Part shown: piece by piece, positions 57,589 through 64,000 of the stretch
Numbering within the stretch: the first letter of the stretch is position 1
Layout: each line of letters starts with the position of its first letter
Source: Microbacterium sp. LWS13-1.2
Lineage (GTDB): Bacteria; Actinomycetota; Actinomycetes; Actinomycetales; Microbacteriaceae
Assembly: GCF_040144835.1 (NCBI RefSeq)
Contig: NZ_CP151632.1
Location: 3,472,001 to 3,536,000, forward strand
Reading direction: 5' to 3'
Length of the DNA: 64,000 nt
Position numbers and translations under genes: made by a program
Notes under the pieces: generated by a model
Seen by the model: only the letters and a program-made list of their open reading frames with translations
Told to the model about the DNA's origin: nothing
Databases searched by the model: none

Positions 57589-58308
57589 ATGAAGGTCATC
57601 TCGTACAACCTGCGCAAGCACCGGGCGGCGGGCGAACTCGCCCACCTGGTGGAGCGGCACGGTGCGGATGTGCTCTGCCTGCAAGAGGCGGACACGACCG
57701 ACATCCCCGACGTGATCTCGGGTCTGCGGCTGGCGGATTCGACCCAGCGCAACCGGCTGGGCCTCGCGCTGTACTACCGCGAGAACACCTATCGCGCCGT
57801 CGACGTGCGCGCCCTCGCGCTCAAGAAGTCGCTTCACGACCGGGTGCTGAAGCCGGCGGAGGAGCGGATGCTGGGGGTCAGGCTGCACGACATCGATGAG
57901 AACCTCGACATCATCGTGGCCTCTTTCCATGCCGCGCCGCTGACGGCGCTGAACTCGCTCCGGCGCCACCAGATCCGCACCGCGCTGGGCGAGCTGCAGC
58001 AGCTGGGCGACGGGCTCCCGGCGCTCATGGTCGGCGACTACAACTACCCGGTGTTCAAGGAACGGCTCGGCCAGCACGTGCGCGAGCAGGGCTATGAGCT
58101 CAACCTCTCGGATTCGCGCACGTACACGCGCTACCGTTTCTTCCGCGGGCACTACGACTTCGCGACGTCGGTCGGGTTCGAGATCGACCGTGTGCGGACG
58201 CTGCCCCAGGGGCTCAGCGACCATCTGCCCATCCTCGTGACCGCTCACCCGGCCGCCGGTGTGCGGCGTGTCGTCGAGGTGCTCGACGCCGAGACCGGCG
58301 CCGCCTGA
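57589..58308 (+). CDS. Endonuclease/exonuclease/phosphatase-fold protein
   Basis: A 239-residue soluble enzyme of the EEP superfamily. Signature blocks are ISYNLRKH at the start, CLQEAD (metal-binding Glu), MVGDYNYP and the terminal SDHLPI (catalytic His). Substrates in this family range from nucleic acids to phosphodiesters, so none is assigned. TAGGCT lies nine nt before the ATG. Between the GH6 and DUF4012 genes; a functional link is not evident. Confidence 0.87.
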   Translation: MKVISYNLRKHRAAGELAHLVERHGADVLCLQEADTTDIPDVISGLRLADSTQRNRLGLALYYRENTYRAVDVRALALKKSLHDRVLKPAEERMLGVRLHDIDENLDIIVASFHAAPLTALNSLRRHQIRTALGELQQLGDGLPALMVGDYNYPVFKERLGQHVREQGYELNLSDSRTYTRYRFFRGHYDFATSVGFEIDRVRTLPQGLSDHLPILVTAHPAAGVRRVVEVLDAETGAA

Positions 58309-58328
58309 GTCCCACTCCGCCGTTTCAC

Positions 58329-58354
58329 GAGCCCCCTGTTGAGGAGCCCCCTGT
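58329..58354 (+). repeat. 11-bp direct repeat upstream of DUF4012 gene
   Basis: GAGCCCCCTGT occurs twice, starting at 58329 and 58344, a 15-bp period. It precedes the DUF4012 promoter region and could be an operator half-site pair. Confidence 0.4.
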
Positions 58355-58458
58355 ATTACTGACGGGCCGCGCGTACGATGGGGATCGTGGCGATGGGGAA
58401 CGTCACGCGCACCGTATCCGAGGGTGCGCGAACTGGGGTTGCTTACGATGCCGGGGCA

Positions 58459-60267
58459 ATGCCTGTTCCGACGCGCCGGCGGCGCGTGTGGCCCTGGATC
58501 CTGTTCGGTGTCCTCGCCGCGCTGCTCGCGGCCGCTGTGGTGGCCGGCGCGCTCGCGATGCAGTTCTGGTCCGAGGCGCAGCGGGCCCGCGCCGCGGTCC
58601 AGCGGGCGGCAGCCGGCATCGCAGAACTCCGCGACAGCCTGGACGGGGCCGACGAGGCGCAGCTTCTCGCGGCGACGGACGAGATCCAGGCGAACGTCAC
58701 GCTCGCCGTCCGGACCGTCGATGGCCCACTGTGGGACCTCGCCACTCGCGTCCCGTTCGTCGGGCAGAACGTCGATGCGGTGCGGCGGGTGACGCATGCG
58801 GTCGACGTCCTCGTCGAGCGCGCCCTGACACCGGGACTGCAGTTCCTGTCGGTCACCGACTTCGACGACCTCACGCTCGACGGCGGCGGGATCGACCTCG
58901 AGCCGTTCCGGCAGGTGCAGAGCTCGATCCCCGAGATCGCGGCAGCCTTCGCCGACGCGCAGTCGATCGTCGCGCCGATCGACACGGCGACGCTCCTTCC
59001 CGAGGTGAGCGCGTCGATCTCGGACATCCTCACCTTCATCGACATCGCGACTCCGGCACTCGGAGTAGCCGAGACGTACCTGCCGACGCTGCTCGACATG
59101 GCAGGTTCGGGAGGAACCAAGACCTACCTCCTGATCTTCCAGAACAACGCCGAGATCCGTGCCACGGGCGGGAACCCGGCGGCGAGCATGATCGTGACCC
59201 TCACCGACGGCAAGCTCGGGTACGTGGATCAGGCGAGTTCGCAGACGTTCTACGACGCCGGAACGCAGGACGATGTGTACGTGGCGCTGCCCGCCGAGAC
59301 CACTGGGCTGTATCTGCCCACGTTCGCGAAGCATTCGCAGGATTACACCTTCACGCCCGACTTCCCGACGACGGTGCAGCTCTTCCAGGCCCTGTGGACC
59401 CACACGACCGGCGCGACGTTCGACGGTGTCGTCTCGATCGACCCCGTCGTGCTCTCGTACATGCTCGGCGTCGCCGGACCCGTGACGCTCGGTACGGGGG
59501 AACAGCTCACCGCAGACAACGCCGTCACGGTGCTGCTCCGCGACGCGTATGAGCGCTATCCCGAGAGCCGCGACTCCGATCAGTTCTTCGCGGATGCCGC
59601 GAAGCAGGTGTTCGCACACCTCACGACCTCGGCATGGGACCCCCTGCTGATGCTGGGGGCGCTGGAGAAGGCTGCCGCAGAGCAGCGGGTCAACCTCGCG
59701 TTCGTCGACCCGGCGGCGCAGGCGCTCGCCGTCGAGCTGGGTGTGGACGGCGCGCTGGCCGGCGACACCACGACGCAGACGCAGGTGGGGATCTACCTGA
59801 ACGATTCCTCCGTCGGCAAGCTCGAGTATCACTTGACGACGTCGATCATCGCGACGTGCGACGCCGCGGCGCGGACGATCACGACCACGATGACGCTGGC
59901 GAACGGCATCGGCGACGATATCCGAAGCCCGTACACGCTCGGGCTCCGCAACTGGCGATTCGGTCTGCCGCGCACCACGATGATCCTCGACGTGCTGTTC
60001 TTCGCGCCTCCCGGCGCTCAGATCACGCACACCGTCCCGGCGGTGGGCGACGTCGCGCGGTGGGAGCGCAGCGGCGTCGAGAAGGGCAACACCGCGCTCA
60101 GCAAGACGGTGTTCGTCGGCAGGGGCGAGACGGTGACCACCGCATTCACGGTCGCGCTGCCGCCCGGCGACCTCGCTCCGCTGCGACTGCGTCACAGCCC
60201 CACGGCGACCGCGACCACCGTCACGATCGACCCGAGCTGCGCGACGCTCTTCCCGGCTGCCGAGTGA
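58459..60267 (+). CDS. DUF4012 membrane-anchored protein
   Basis: A 602-residue protein with one N-terminal span (WPWILFGVLAALLAAAVVAG) and a large extracytoplasmic DUF4012 domain containing the shared features LIFQNNAEIRATGG, AGPVTLGTGEQLTADN and LLRDAYERYP. DUF4012 proteins often occur in surface-polysaccharide loci; biochemical function is unknown to me. The start is chosen at MPVPTRRRR, with TACGAT nine nt before it; an in-frame ATG exists 66 nt upstream. A paralogue lies 1.4 kb downstream on the other strand. Confidence 0.87.
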   Translation: MPVPTRRRRVWPWILFGVLAALLAAAVVAGALAMQFWSEAQRARAAVQRAAAGIAELRDSLDGADEAQLLAATDEIQANVTLAVRTVDGPLWDLATRVPFVGQNVDAVRRVTHAVDVLVERALTPGLQFLSVTDFDDLTLDGGGIDLEPFRQVQSSIPEIAAAFADAQSIVAPIDTATLLPEVSASISDILTFIDIATPALGVAETYLPTLLDMAGSGGTKTYLLIFQNNAEIRATGGNPAASMIVTLTDGKLGYVDQASSQTFYDAGTQDDVYVALPAETTGLYLPTFAKHSQDYTFTPDFPTTVQLFQALWTHTTGATFDGVVSIDPVVLSYMLGVAGPVTLGTGEQLTADNAVTVLLRDAYERYPESRDSDQFFADAAKQVFAHLTTSAWDPLLMLGALEKAAAEQRVNLAFVDPAAQALAVELGVDGALAGDTTTQTQVGIYLNDSSVGKLEYHLTTSIIATCDAAARTITTTMTLANGIGDDIRSPYTLGLRNWRFGLPRTTMILDVLFFAPPGAQITHTVPAVGDVARWERSGVEKGNTALSKTVFVGRGETVTTAFTVALPPGDLAPLRLRHSPTATATTVTIDPSCATLFPAAE

Positions 60268-60279
60268 CGGCCGGACGCG

Positions 60280-61107
60280 TCAGAGGAGCGTCGGATCCGG
60301 GTCGGACCACTTCTCGATGCCCTGCACCACCCAGAACGCGAAGAACAGGATGAGCGCGACCGCTTCGACGATGAGCACGATCGGGATGCCGGATCCGTCG
60401 GCGCCGGGCAGCAGGATGACGTACGCGATCAGGGTGAGAACGAGTCCCACGGCGATGACCGTGTAGAGCACACGGAACGCCGGCGTCGGCTGCGGACCCC
60501 GGCGGGGGAAGGCGTTGCGCACCGCGACCGCCGCGAACAGCGCGAAGAAGGCCGTTGTCGCGACGAAGTGCGCCTGCTGCAGGAAGGCGTCGCGTGCGAA
60601 CACCCACGTGAGTGCCGTGACGGCGAGCACGACCACGGCGACCAGCAGCGACGGCCACACGGCGGCGAGCGAGACCTGACCGAGTGCGGCGAGCACGAGG
60701 GCGACGAGAAGTACGAGCGCGCCGAGCACGAGGTACACGGGCACGCCGTTCGCGGCATCCGCTTCGTACTGCGGCGGGAAGCAGCGCGCTGTGCAGTCGA
60801 CGACCACGCCGGGCACGGCATCCGCTGACAGCGTCGTCGGCACGAGGGCGATGAGGGGTGCGAACAGCGCGGCGGCATCGAGGAGCGCCCGTTCGGTGCC
60901 GCGACCCGACAGCGCGAAGAGTGCGAGGGACACCGCGATCAGTGCGCCGACGAATACGTCGCGGGCGGGCGTGTAGAAGTAGTCGCTCACCGACGTGAGC
61001 CAGCCGTAGGTGGTCGCCGCCTGTGCGATCGCGACGAAGATCGCGACGACGGTGCCGGCGATGCCGATCCGCAGGTACCGGTACGTGCGCTCGAGCGAGG
61101 TCGACAC
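60280..61107 (-). CDS. Hypothetical seven-span membrane protein
   Basis: A 275-residue polytopic protein with seven or so spans. Between spans one and two is GWLTSVSDYFYTPARDVFVG, and a short extracytoplasmic loop contains VDCTARCFPPQY with two Cys that could pair. No transporter signature or catalytic motif is visible. Convergent with the DUF4012 gene with only 12 nt between stops. Function unknown. Confidence 0.75.
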   Translation of the reverse strand: MSTSLERTYRYLRIGIAGTVVAIFVAIAQAATTYGWLTSVSDYFYTPARDVFVGALIAVSLALFALSGRGTERALLDAAALFAPLIALVPTTLSADAVPGVVVDCTARCFPPQYEADAANGVPVYLVLGALVLLVALVLAALGQVSLAAVWPSLLVAVVVLAVTALTWVFARDAFLQQAHFVATTAFFALFAAVAVRNAFPRRGPQPTPAFRVLYTVIAVGLVLTLIAYVILLPGADGSGIPIVLIVEAVALILFFAFWVVQGIEKWSDPDPTLL

Positions 61108-61130
61108 GGCGGGTCAGCGCGAGCCGTGGG

Positions 61131-61700
61131 TCAGCGCGAGTCGCGCGAGCGCCGCACCGCGGCGACGATCGCGAGTGCGGCACCGGCGAGCAGGAGCGCG
61201 CCGCCGCCGATCCAGAGGCCGATGGTCTGGCCCTGGTCGAGACCGGTCGCGGGCAGTCCGTCGGCGCCGGTGATCGTGACGGCGGCGGTGCCGCCGGCGG
61301 ACGTCGACGAGACGGCCGCGATGTTGTACGTTCCCGTCGCGTTCGAGGGAAGGGCGATGTCGATGGGGGCGAGCGAGCCGTCCTCGGCGGAGGACGTCGT
61401 GTCGCTGGCGGTGGTGATCGCGAAGCGCACCATGCCGATGCTCGCGCCGGCGCCGTTCTCACCGGTGACGGTGATCGTCACCGTCTCGTCGGACGAGAAG
61501 GTCTCGGCCGCGCACGCGAACACGATGGTGCCGCCCGCCTGCGCCGTCGCCGGCGTGGTCGTGCACGAGCCCGACGGCGGATAGATCGTCGACGCGTTCG
61601 CCGCCGTGGGCACAGCGATGACCGCTCCGAGTGCGAGCGTCGCGACGAGAGCGGCTTGGGGGAGGAACCGGGGCATAGGTGTACTGATGATGTGGGGCAT
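61131..61700 (-). CDS. Small LPXTG-type secreted protein
   Basis: A 189-residue exported protein with a signal peptide (MPHIISTPMPRF, then ALVATLALGAVIAVPTAANAS), a ~110-residue beta-rich domain with a Cys pair (SGSCTTTP, VFACAAE), and a C-terminal LPATG (residues 149-153), span and RRSRDSR tail for sortase anchoring. The start is chosen because a complete promoter with -10 TAGACT ends seven nt before this ATG; an alternative ATG is eight codons later. Third wall-anchored protein of the window. Confidence 0.82.
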   Translation of the reverse strand: MPHIISTPMPRFLPQAALVATLALGAVIAVPTAANASTIYPPSGSCTTTPATAQAGGTIVFACAAETFSSDETVTITVTGENGAGASIGMVRFAITTASDTTSSAEDGSLAPIDIALPSNATGTYNIAAVSSTSAGGTAAVTITGADGLPATGLDQGQTIGLWIGGGALLLAGAALAIVAAVRRSRDSR

Positions 61701-61707
61701 CGAGAGC

Positions 61708-61736
61708 AGTCTACGAACCCCCGCACACGGCGGCAA
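61708..61736 (-). promoter_or_regulatory. Promoter of the small LPXTG gene, leaderless
   Basis: On the minus strand TTGCCG and TAGACT are separated by 17 nt, and seven nt separate TAGACT from the ATG. This is the clearest leaderless case in the window. Confidence 0.65.
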
Positions 61737-63501
61737 CCGCGGCGGGGGGTGTCAGCGTGGGAGTCATGGCGGCTTCGAGGGTCGAGGCGACGGGTGCGGC
61801 GGCCCGCGCGACGACAGTTGCGGTCGCCGTCTGGCCGGGTGGGAGGTCGATCGCGAAGCTCAGGACGCGGCGTCCGTCGTGCGTTCCGCCGCCGAATCCC
61901 GACCCGTCCGACATCGTCGCGTCGATCAGGTCGAAGCCTTCGGGCAGGTACAGATAGCCGATGGTGCGGGTGATGCCGGCCGGCACGCCGAAGCCGCTGT
62001 CCCCGGTGATGTACGGCGGAAGGTTGGCGGCGTCGGCCGGAGCGGTGTTGCCGATTGTGACGGTGAGCACGGCGTCGCCGGTCGCCCGGCCTGCGGCGTC
62101 GAGGCTGCAGCCGTCCCAGGCGAGGGTGGCCGAGGCGTTCTGGTAGAAGTCCATCTTCGAGCCGGTGCCGTCGTTGACGTAGACGCCGAAGCGCGCGGCG
62201 TCGTCGTCCGATCCCGGCAGGCCGCCGGCGAGAGTGGTGTCTGCCAGGAGGCCCTGCTCCTCCTCGTGCGCACTCCACAGCAGCAGGCGGTCCTCGTCGC
62301 CGGCCCGGGTGAGTGCGGTCACGAGCGCCGCGGGGTCGACGTCGCCGCCCGACAGCTTCGCGAACACCGAAGCCGCGGCGACGGCGAAGAAGGCGTCCTG
62401 GTCGGCCGGTCGCGGGTAGCGCGCATACACCTCGTTGAGGAGCAGCGGCACGGCGGTGTCGGCCGCGAGCACGTCGCCGGTGGGCAGGGTGATCGGGCCG
62501 GTCGCCTGCAGGAGGTACGACAGAGCGACCGGGTCGAGTGCGATGACGCCGTCGACCTGCTGCCCGCCGTGCTCGCGGGCCCACATCTCACGCGCGAGGG
62601 CGGCGCTCACCGCGAAGTCGGGCACCTGGGTCACGTTCTGGATGAACCGCGCGGGGCGTTCGCCGTAGATGGCGGTGATCTCGTCGTCCAGCGGCAGCAC
62701 CGCGTCGTCGTAGCGGTCGTAGTCGCTCGACGATTCCTGCGCCGCCAGACTCAGCGCGCCGCCGTCGGTGTGGATGAGTGCCATCGCACCGGGGATGCCC
62801 CCCAGCGAGCGCCACTCGGCGTTGTTCTGAAAGAGCACGAGGTAGTTGCGAGGGCCATCGGCGCCCAGCATCGACGGGATGAGCTGCGCGGCGCGCGCGA
62901 GCGCGTCGGTGGCGGTCCCGGCCTCGGTCAGGAGGCCCTCGACCTCGTCGACCGCGGTGCGCACGGGGGTGACCAGCGCAGTGCGGTCGATCGCCGAGAC
63001 GGATGCCGCAGCCGCGCCGACCCCGTCGGTCGCGGTCTGGGCGGCGCCGCTGATCTGCTGCAGCGGCGCGAGGTCGAGGCGACCGCCCTGTGGGCGCAGC
63101 GCATCGACCTGGAAAGTGCCGGCCACCTCGGAGAGCGGACGCAGGGCGGTGCCCGCCACACCGTCGAGCGATTCGGCGACGGTGGCGACGGCGGCGAGCT
63201 GGGGTCCGACCCACGGGACGCCTTCCGCGAGCTTCCACACCGGGTCGGAGGTGAGGGCGTGAGCAGCGCCGGTGTCGGTCGCGAGGGCGGCGATCGCGTC
63301 GCCCGCGGCGGCGGGGTCGGCGAGGCTGTCGCGGACGGCGGCAGCGGTCTGCTGCGCGTCGCGCAGGTGGCTGTAGGCGAGTGCGCCGCGGATGCCGACC
63401 CATGCGGCGCCGAGGATCGCGACCAGCAGGACGACGCCGAGGACGACGGCGAAGACGGTGCCGCCGGTGCGCGCAGAGCGGGGCAGAGGCGAGTCGGTCA
63501 T
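61711..63501 (-). CDS. DUF4012 membrane-anchored protein, second paralogue
   Basis: A 596-residue protein with the same architecture as the other DUF4012 gene: one N-terminal span (VFAVVLGVVLLVAILGAAWVG) and a large extracytoplasmic domain with LVLFQNNAEWRSLGG, TGPITLPTGDVLAADT and LLLNEVYARYP. A Cys pair near the C-terminus (DGCSLDA, VCGGS) may form a disulfide. Its end abuts the promoter of the small LPXTG gene. The -10 TATGGT lies six nt before the ATG. Likely polysaccharide-related by family context. Confidence 0.87.
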   Translation of the reverse strand: MTDSPLPRSARTGGTVFAVVLGVVLLVAILGAAWVGIRGALAYSHLRDAQQTAAAVRDSLADPAAAGDAIAALATDTGAAHALTSDPVWKLAEGVPWVGPQLAAVATVAESLDGVAGTALRPLSEVAGTFQVDALRPQGGRLDLAPLQQISGAAQTATDGVGAAAASVSAIDRTALVTPVRTAVDEVEGLLTEAGTATDALARAAQLIPSMLGADGPRNYLVLFQNNAEWRSLGGIPGAMALIHTDGGALSLAAQESSSDYDRYDDAVLPLDDEITAIYGERPARFIQNVTQVPDFAVSAALAREMWAREHGGQQVDGVIALDPVALSYLLQATGPITLPTGDVLAADTAVPLLLNEVYARYPRPADQDAFFAVAAASVFAKLSGGDVDPAALVTALTRAGDEDRLLLWSAHEEEQGLLADTTLAGGLPGSDDDAARFGVYVNDGTGSKMDFYQNASATLAWDGCSLDAAGRATGDAVLTVTIGNTAPADAANLPPYITGDSGFGVPAGITRTIGYLYLPEGFDLIDATMSDGSGFGGGTHDGRRVLSFAIDLPPGQTATATVVARAAAPVASTLEAAMTPTLTPPAAVAAVCGGS

Positions 63502-63507
63502 CGATCC

Positions 63508-63513
63508 ACCATA
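63508..63513 (-). promoter_or_regulatory. Candidate -10 hexamer TATGGT, leaderless start
   Basis: On the minus strand TATGGT precedes the DUF4012 ATG by six nt (GGATCG). The -35 region is weak. Confidence 0.4.
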
Positions 63514-63652
63514 CGATGCGGCTCAGGCGATCCTGAGCGCGAGACCCGTTGCGAAACCTTCCTGTCGACCGGTGGCAACATGCCGAGCGTAGGGTGGGGC
63601 CTGTGACGAGGGGGTCGCGTGACGTTCCGACTTCGGGGAATGGGGGCCCGCG

Positions 63653-63799
63653 ATGCCACGATCGAGACGACGGCGGCGCTACGACATCGGACACGAGCCG
63701 TGGCTGCTGCGTGAGTACGGTGGGGCGCCGATGTGGGTCATCTGCCTGGCGGCGGCGTTCCTCGTCGCCGTGGGCGTGGTGTGGCTGGTGGCGGGCTGA
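63653..63799 (+). CDS. Small single-span membrane protein
   Basis: A 48-residue protein (MPRSRRRRRYDIGHEPWLLR) with a basic N-terminus and a single C-terminal span (WVICLAAAFLVAVGVVWLVAG). The stop TGA shares its A with the ATG of the VanZ-family gene, so the two are coupled. Function unknown; possibly an accessory to the next gene. Confidence 0.68.
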   Translation: MPRSRRRRRYDIGHEPWLLREYGGAPMWVICLAAAFLVAVGVVWLVAG

Positions 63800-64000
63800 T
63801 GACCGATGCGCCCGCGCTCGCGTCCGCCGCCCCGACGACCGCGGCCGTCGCGGCGGTGCATGTCAGACGGGGTCAGCGGCGCGGCATCCGTCTGCTCGTC
63901 GTCTATGCCGTGATCCTGGCGTTGATCGCGTTCTGGCCCGTACCCGTCGACCGCGGCGCGTCGGGCTTCTTGCGGGCCATCTCTTCCGTGGTGCCCTGGC
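63799..64000 (+). CDS. VanZ-family protein, 3' end outside window
   Basis: The first 67 residues are visible: an Ala/Thr-rich start, a basic patch, then LLVVYAVILALIAFWPVPVDRG and the beginning of a loop. The FWP-x-P-VDR pattern after the first span is typical of VanZ-like membrane proteins of Microbacteriaceae. VanZ domains are linked to teicoplanin resistance in enterococci, but the general role is unclear. Coupled to the small upstream gene. Confidence 0.68.
   Translation, partial: MTDAPALASAAPTTAAVAAVHVRRGQRRGIRLLVVYAVILALIAFWPVPVDRGASGFLRAISSVVPW

Noticed and set aside
57442..60195. Minus-strand extension of the frame ending at 56998
   Set aside because: Composition is that of a shadow of the EEP and DUF4012 genes. 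A good Shine-Dalgarno sequence marks a start at 57441, so only the last part is accepted.

Overview
The window is a contiguous piece of a high-GC Gram-positive chromosome. Codon use, gene order (str operon, then S10-spc-alpha, then truA), an alpha operon without rpsD between rpsK and rpoA, MT0933-like and DUF4012 proteins, and LPXTG/LAXTG surface proteins all point to an actinobacterium, most likely a Microbacteriaceae member close to Microbacterium. I see no insertion sequence, prophage, CRISPR array, tRNA or rRNA. Several long reading frames on the opposite strand of GC-rich genes are compositional shadows and are left out.

Layout. (1) 1-4.9 kb: a holin-family membrane protein and partner, two related small exported proteins facing each other, and three hypothetical genes. 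(2) 5.0-19.2 kb: a tightly coupled operon encoding a Ser/Thr protein kinase, a giant 1989-residue exported protein with a propeller-like head and Ig/Fn3 domains, a MoxR AAA ATPase, a DUF58 protein, a transglutaminase-fold membrane protein that has lost its catalytic Cys and His, an FHA-domain protein and a small single-span protein. Five of the six junctions overlap by 4 nt or less. (3) 19.3-24.1 kb: str operon (rpsL, rpsG, fusA, tuf). (4) 24.1-29.9 kb: an antitoxin-like small gene and two surface proteins with different sortase signals (LPATG, LAVTG), the second preceded by a 30-bp tandem repeat. (5) 30.0-46.8 kb: S10, spc and alpha operons, with secY, adk, map, a DsbA-like thioredoxin, infA, rpmJ, rpsM, rpsK, rpoA and rplQ; rpsN is absent between rplE and rpsH. 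(6) 46.8-57 kb: an acyltransferase-SGNH protein, truA, a lipoprotein, then a sensor kinase, a degenerate GGDEF-like membrane protein, a processive-type family 2 glycosyltransferase, an OmpR-type response regulator and a GH6 glucanase, which together look like a regulated beta-glucan-type polysaccharide module. (7) 57-64 kb: an endonuclease/exonuclease/phosphatase-fold protein, two DUF4012 paralogues, a polytopic membrane protein, a small LPXTG protein, a 48-residue membrane protein and the start of a VanZ-family gene.

Regulation. Five clear promoters share TTGNNN-17 bp-TANNNT spacing. At least six genes carry a -10 hexamer (TAGGCT/TAGACT-like) only 6-7 nt before the start codon, which implies leaderless transcripts. 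Strong hairpins sit at many operon ends and at several junctions inside the ribosomal operons.

The two most interesting regions are the kinase-Ig-MoxR-DUF58-pseudotransglutaminase-FHA operon, whose members share an acidic-Thr-hydrophobic-Arg motif that could link the kinase to the FHA domain, and the GT2/GH6/two-component/GGDEF-like cluster. Both functional readings are inference from sequence.
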